Part shown: piece by piece, positions 40,701 through 40,985 of the stretch
Layout of the letters: each line of letters begins with the position of its first letter
Numbering within the stretch: position 1 is the first letter of the stretch
Assembly: GCA_964422465.1 (NCBI GenBank)
Contig: CAYRBD010000020.1
Span: 1-40,985 of the forward strand
Origin: FW021-bin31 sp964422465
GTDB lineage: Bacteria > Bacteroidota > Bacteroidia > Chitinophagales > Chitinophagaceae
DNA: 40,985 bases
Direction of reading: 5' to 3'
The notes under the pieces: generated by a model
What the model saw: only the letters and a program-made list of their open reading frames with translations
What the model was told of the DNA's origin: nothing
Database searches by the model: none
Program-made: the position numbers and the translations under genes

Positions 40701-40985
40701 ATTTACCTCCCACATGGCCGGCACCTTAAAATTATCCCATTGAGCAGCATCATAATCTACCTTCCAGAAACCCAATGGCCGATCGGCGGGTTTGGGTACC
40801 CACTTGAATTTCCAATCGCCATTTAAGGTTTGATAATCTGCAGAGCGGGAAGGGTCTCCTTGCTCCGCCAGTTGTTGGTTTTCATAGGCAAAATAATGCA
40901 CATGCATGGGCTCCCGGTTCACTTCATTTTTAAATTCATTCTCCCATAATTCAGGCGGTTCCTGCTGGGCATAAACAAAGGAAAA
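37791..40985 (-). CDS. Exported GH2 beta-galactosidase, 5' end outside window
   Basis: The frame is open to the window edge. Upstream of the GTG at 40922 it still reads FSFVYAQQEPPELWENEFK, the end of a signal peptide plus the normal start of Bacteroidota LacZ, so the start lies beyond 40985. Visible are the jelly-roll sugar-binding domain, Ig-like domains, TIM barrel and C-terminal beta-galactosidase small-chain domain. Numbering from the codon at 40922, the acid/base is Glu447 (SMGNEAGMG) and the nucleophile Glu543 (ILCEYAHSMGN). They are 96 residues apart against 76 in E. coli LacZ because of a Gly/Pro-rich insertion near 505-532. It hydrolyses beta-galactosides in the periplasm. No SusC/SusD genes are in view. 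Confidence 0.95.
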   Translation of the reverse strand, partial: FSFVYAQQEPPELWENEFKNEVNREPMHVHYFAYENQQLAEQGDPSRSADYQTLNGDWKFKWVPKPADRPLGFWKVDYDAAQWDNFKVPAMWEVNKYGFPIYTNVTYDFAYLLPHDRPDPPHVPHQYNPVGSYRRVITVDKNWDGKEIYLHFGAVRSAFYVWVNGQWVGYSEDSKLAAEFNVTKYLKPGQKNVIAFQVYRWSDGSYMEDQDMWRMAGVERGIYLYARNKIHIRDVHIIPDLTDHYENGQLAITLDFLNNADPALKGYTAEIVLRDQDGKPVESTKVNLGDSTRFQNILMKVRNPLKWTAETPNLYKVYVSLKNKNGDIIEVIPQRTGFRKVEIKQGALYVNGKAILIKGTDRHEMDPVTGQYISHERMEQDIRIMKRNNVNAVRTSHYPNDPYWYKLCDEYGIYLVGEANLETHGMGYGKNSLSKKPDWFLQHFQRDSRMVKRDINHPSIIIWSMGNEAGMGINFEKCYRWIKKYDPSRPVQYERAGNSEFTDIYCPMYPSPENMVQYVKSHGPQLTLIGERPGQSGSRPGKGNPGNPQKENIESDRKPFILCEYAHSMGNSDGSFKDYWDTIRHYYPKMQGGFIWDFVDQALLKVTDRGDSIWAYGGDYGVDLPSDKNFNCNGFVAPDRTLHPAAYEIKHQYQNIHTKGLDPMMGEVQIYNENFFKDLSNVYLDWEVVADGAVIQKGKIDKLNIRPQEKKDLTIHYKLPRMAYHDVFLNVYYKTKKARYMVPADWLIAKDQITVIHRERPELQLQRAGNVEVHDSDSTIILRGKNFQMMFNHKDGLLSGYKVDGVDYIKSGYSLRPDFWRAPTDNDMGAGFQKLLVNWKRSSEDRFLLEYHIDDSDPEAVKLNMKYSLPYVYATLWVSYEVNGEGAMIVSESLQADSSKKVPMLPRFGMQIMLPKSFDQMEWYGRGPHENYWDRKDAEFVGRYQSTVDQQYYKDYVRPQESGNKTDVRWLELTNANGVGLRVSSDTLININALPYLNKDLDAGMQKHNRHSGELTVRDMTVLNIDLQQMGLGGINSWGTWPLKQYRLPYQDYSYRFKIEPISE

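Overview
The window is a stretch of bacterial chromosome from a member of the Bacteroidota, most likely Chitinophagales/Chitinophagaceae-like. This rests on several things seen in the sequence. Many genes have TAnnTTTG promoter boxes (some paired with a TTTG-like box about 19 bases upstream) and weak or absent Shine-Dalgarno sites. The protein families are typical of the phylum: a DUF4369/DUF5106-TlpA thioredoxin protein, PF13568-type outer-membrane barrels, DUF4861, GH3-family adenylating enzymes, a two-domain FKBP lipoprotein and an exported GH2 beta-galactosidase. Placement below phylum is inference. There is no phage, transposase, integrase, CRISPR array or plasmid gene; most of the window is housekeeping and cell-envelope chromosome.

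Layout. 0-4.4 kb: an AT-richer accessory block with a membrane protein/winged-helix regulator operon, a short-chain dehydrogenase (SDR), a secreted DUF4861 protein and a LOG-family nucleotide hydrolase, ending at a tRNA-Lys(TTT). 4.7-9.7 kb: a second SDR, a TlpA-like envelope oxidoreductase, three consecutive small outer-membrane beta-barrels and a GreA/GreB-family factor. 9.7-10.7 kb: metF on the minus strand, sharing its stop tetranucleotide with the Gre gene. 10.8-14.8 kb: a tight operon of lptB, a GH3 adenylating enzyme, a FabG-like reductase and a class-A beta-lactamase-like serine hydrolase. 14.8-18.9 kb: a small lipoprotein, a Bax-inhibitor-1 protein, radA, a 458-base gene-free region with an extreme AT tract and palindromes, a DUF937-like protein and a macrodomain protein. 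19.0-26.6 kb: a peptidoglycan and envelope group with an M13 metallopeptidase, an M23 endopeptidase, a FUSC-type membrane protein and two tandem S66 LD-carboxypeptidases. 26.6-30.8 kb, minus strand: an alpha/beta hydrolase fold protein with its nucleophile serine replaced by glycine, an orphan histidine kinase, a double-FKBP lipoprotein and an NrnA-type DHH phosphoesterase. 30.9-37.8 kb: ndk, recF, then an operon of pdhA, a TPR membrane protein, ribH and a LutA-like protein, followed by EVE, MFS and a TPMT-type methyltransferase. 37.8 kb to the right edge: an exported GH2 beta-galactosidase whose 5' end lies outside the window.

How the parts fit. The genes supply core functions (folate/one-carbon metabolism, nucleotide balance, recombination, pyruvate oxidation, riboflavin) mixed with envelope construction and recycling (LptB, M23, two S66, FUSC, serine hydrolase, outer-membrane barrels). 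No clearly new defence or mobile system was found. The points most worth a second look are the lptB-GH3-fabG-hydrolase operon, the serine-less hydrolase, the AT-rich palindromic region near 17.6 kb with DnaA-box-like repeats, the twin dyads over the promoter at about 170-205, an insertion near the active site of the beta-galactosidase, and two related intergenic repeat elements, one of which supplies a stop codon.
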